From Mesoaciditogaceae bacterium (GTDB lineage Bacteria; Thermotogota; Thermotogae; Mesoaciditogales; Mesoaciditogaceae): a DNA stretch of 5,829 nucleotides. Where the stretch lies: contig WFSH01000046.1 in assembly GCA_015486145.1 (NCBI GenBank), positions 1 to 5,829 on the forward strand, given 5' to 3'. Of the stretch, positions 5,389-5,829 are shown in pieces (position 1 is the stretch's first letter; the number at the start of each line of letters is the position of its first letter). The translations under genes were made by a program, and so were the position numbers. The notes under the pieces were generated by a model, which saw only the letters and a program-made list of their open reading frames with translations, did no database searches and was not told the DNA's origin.

Positions 5389-5829
5389 TTTTACAAGCCG
5401 GGATCCATTCTTATCCAATTTGGAGATAAAGAGATTCATTCTCAGATCTGTTCGGCCTTTTTTTATCTACGACCTTGAGAAGATAAGAGAAAAATTCGAG
5501 AAGTTGAGAAAAGCGTTACCAGAGAACTTTCAAATTTACTATTCCATGAAGGCCAATTCAAATATCAACGTTGTTAAATTTCTATATACCCTTGGATGTG
5601 GGATTGAGATAGCTTCTGGTGGTGAACTTAAAACCGCAGTAAGTGTAGGAGTAACACCTGAAAAAATAATCTTTGCAGGGCCGGGAAAGAGTAACGAAGA
5701 AATTTTTCAAGCGATAAAATATGGGATAAAATCGATAAACGTGGAATCTCTTAACGAACTTTTTCGCGTGAATAAGATCGCGGGCGATTTGGATCGTGTT
5801 CAAAATGTGAATATTCGTATAAATCCACA
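5375..5829 (+). CDS. lysA: Diaminopimelate decarboxylase, N-terminal part (cut by the window edge)
   Basis: This frame is open from ATG 5375 to the right edge, giving 151 complete codons of a family that normally has about 400 residues, so roughly a third is present. It shows the N-terminal part of a fold-type III PLP decarboxylase barrel: PFFIYDLEKI near residue 30, YYSMKANSN with the Schiff-base lysine K59, GCGIEIASGGEL, and IIFAGPGKSNEEI. DAP decarboxylase releases CO2 from meso-DAP to form L-lysine, the last step of the pathway. Ornithine/arginine and carboxynorspermidine decarboxylases share these motifs, and the C-terminal residues that separate them are outside the window. The operon context makes LysA the best call. 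It overlaps the aminotransferase by 14 nt in another frame. Confidence 0.88.
   Translation, partial: MLKYDFTSRDPFLSNLEIKRFILRSVRPFFIYDLEKIREKFEKLRKALPENFQIYYSMKANSNINVVKFLYTLGCGIEIASGGELKTAVSVGVTPEKIIFAGPGKSNEEIFQAIKYGIKSINVESLNELFRVNKIAGDLDRVQNVNIRINP

Overview
The window is one compact, plus-strand lysine / meso-diaminopimelate (DAP) biosynthesis operon with its own leader region. The gene order is lysC, dapB, dapA, dapD, a dapC-like aminotransferase, then lysA, which runs off the right edge. Together they cover aspartate phosphorylation, the two steps that build and reduce the dipicolinate ring, the succinylase-type acylation, the transamination and the final decarboxylation. Genes for aspartate-semialdehyde dehydrogenase (asd), succinyl-DAP desuccinylase (dapE) and DAP epimerase (dapF) are not in the window and must lie elsewhere, perhaps downstream of lysA.

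Layout: bases 3-98 are the last 31 codons of an unidentified upstream gene. Bases 99-428 are non-coding or leader sequence. They hold a probable extended -10 promoter (204-212), a perfect 8-bp inverted repeat beside it (213-232), a short possible leader peptide (about 241-333), a hairpin with a competing antiterminator pairing (296-373), and a strong intrinsic terminator (370-404) just before lysC. From 429 to the right edge the genes are packed with no gaps: 4-nt overlaps (lysC/dapB and dapD/aminotransferase), zero spacing (dapB/dapA), a 9-nt gap (dapA/dapD) and a 14-nt overlap (aminotransferase/lysA). This implies one transcript and translational coupling. Control by premature termination at the leader would therefore act on the whole pathway.

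Organism: GC content is roughly 40 percent by eye. Arginine is mostly AGA/AGG, ATA is common for isoleucine, GTG and possible TTG starts occur, and nearly every gene has a strong AGGAGG-type ribosome binding site. This fits an anaerobic, probably thermophilic bacterium such as a member of Thermotogota, but the sequence does not prove the lineage. Motifs in LysC and DapB remind me of Bacteroidota enzymes, whereas strong Shine-Dalgarno sites are not typical of that phylum, so horizontal acquisition of some genes is possible.

The most interesting part is the leader. It can fold into mutually exclusive terminator and antiterminator forms and matches none of the lysine riboswitch or T-box features I can recall. 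It may be a ribosome-mediated attenuator or an uncharacterised cis-regulatory RNA. The enzymes themselves are well-known families.
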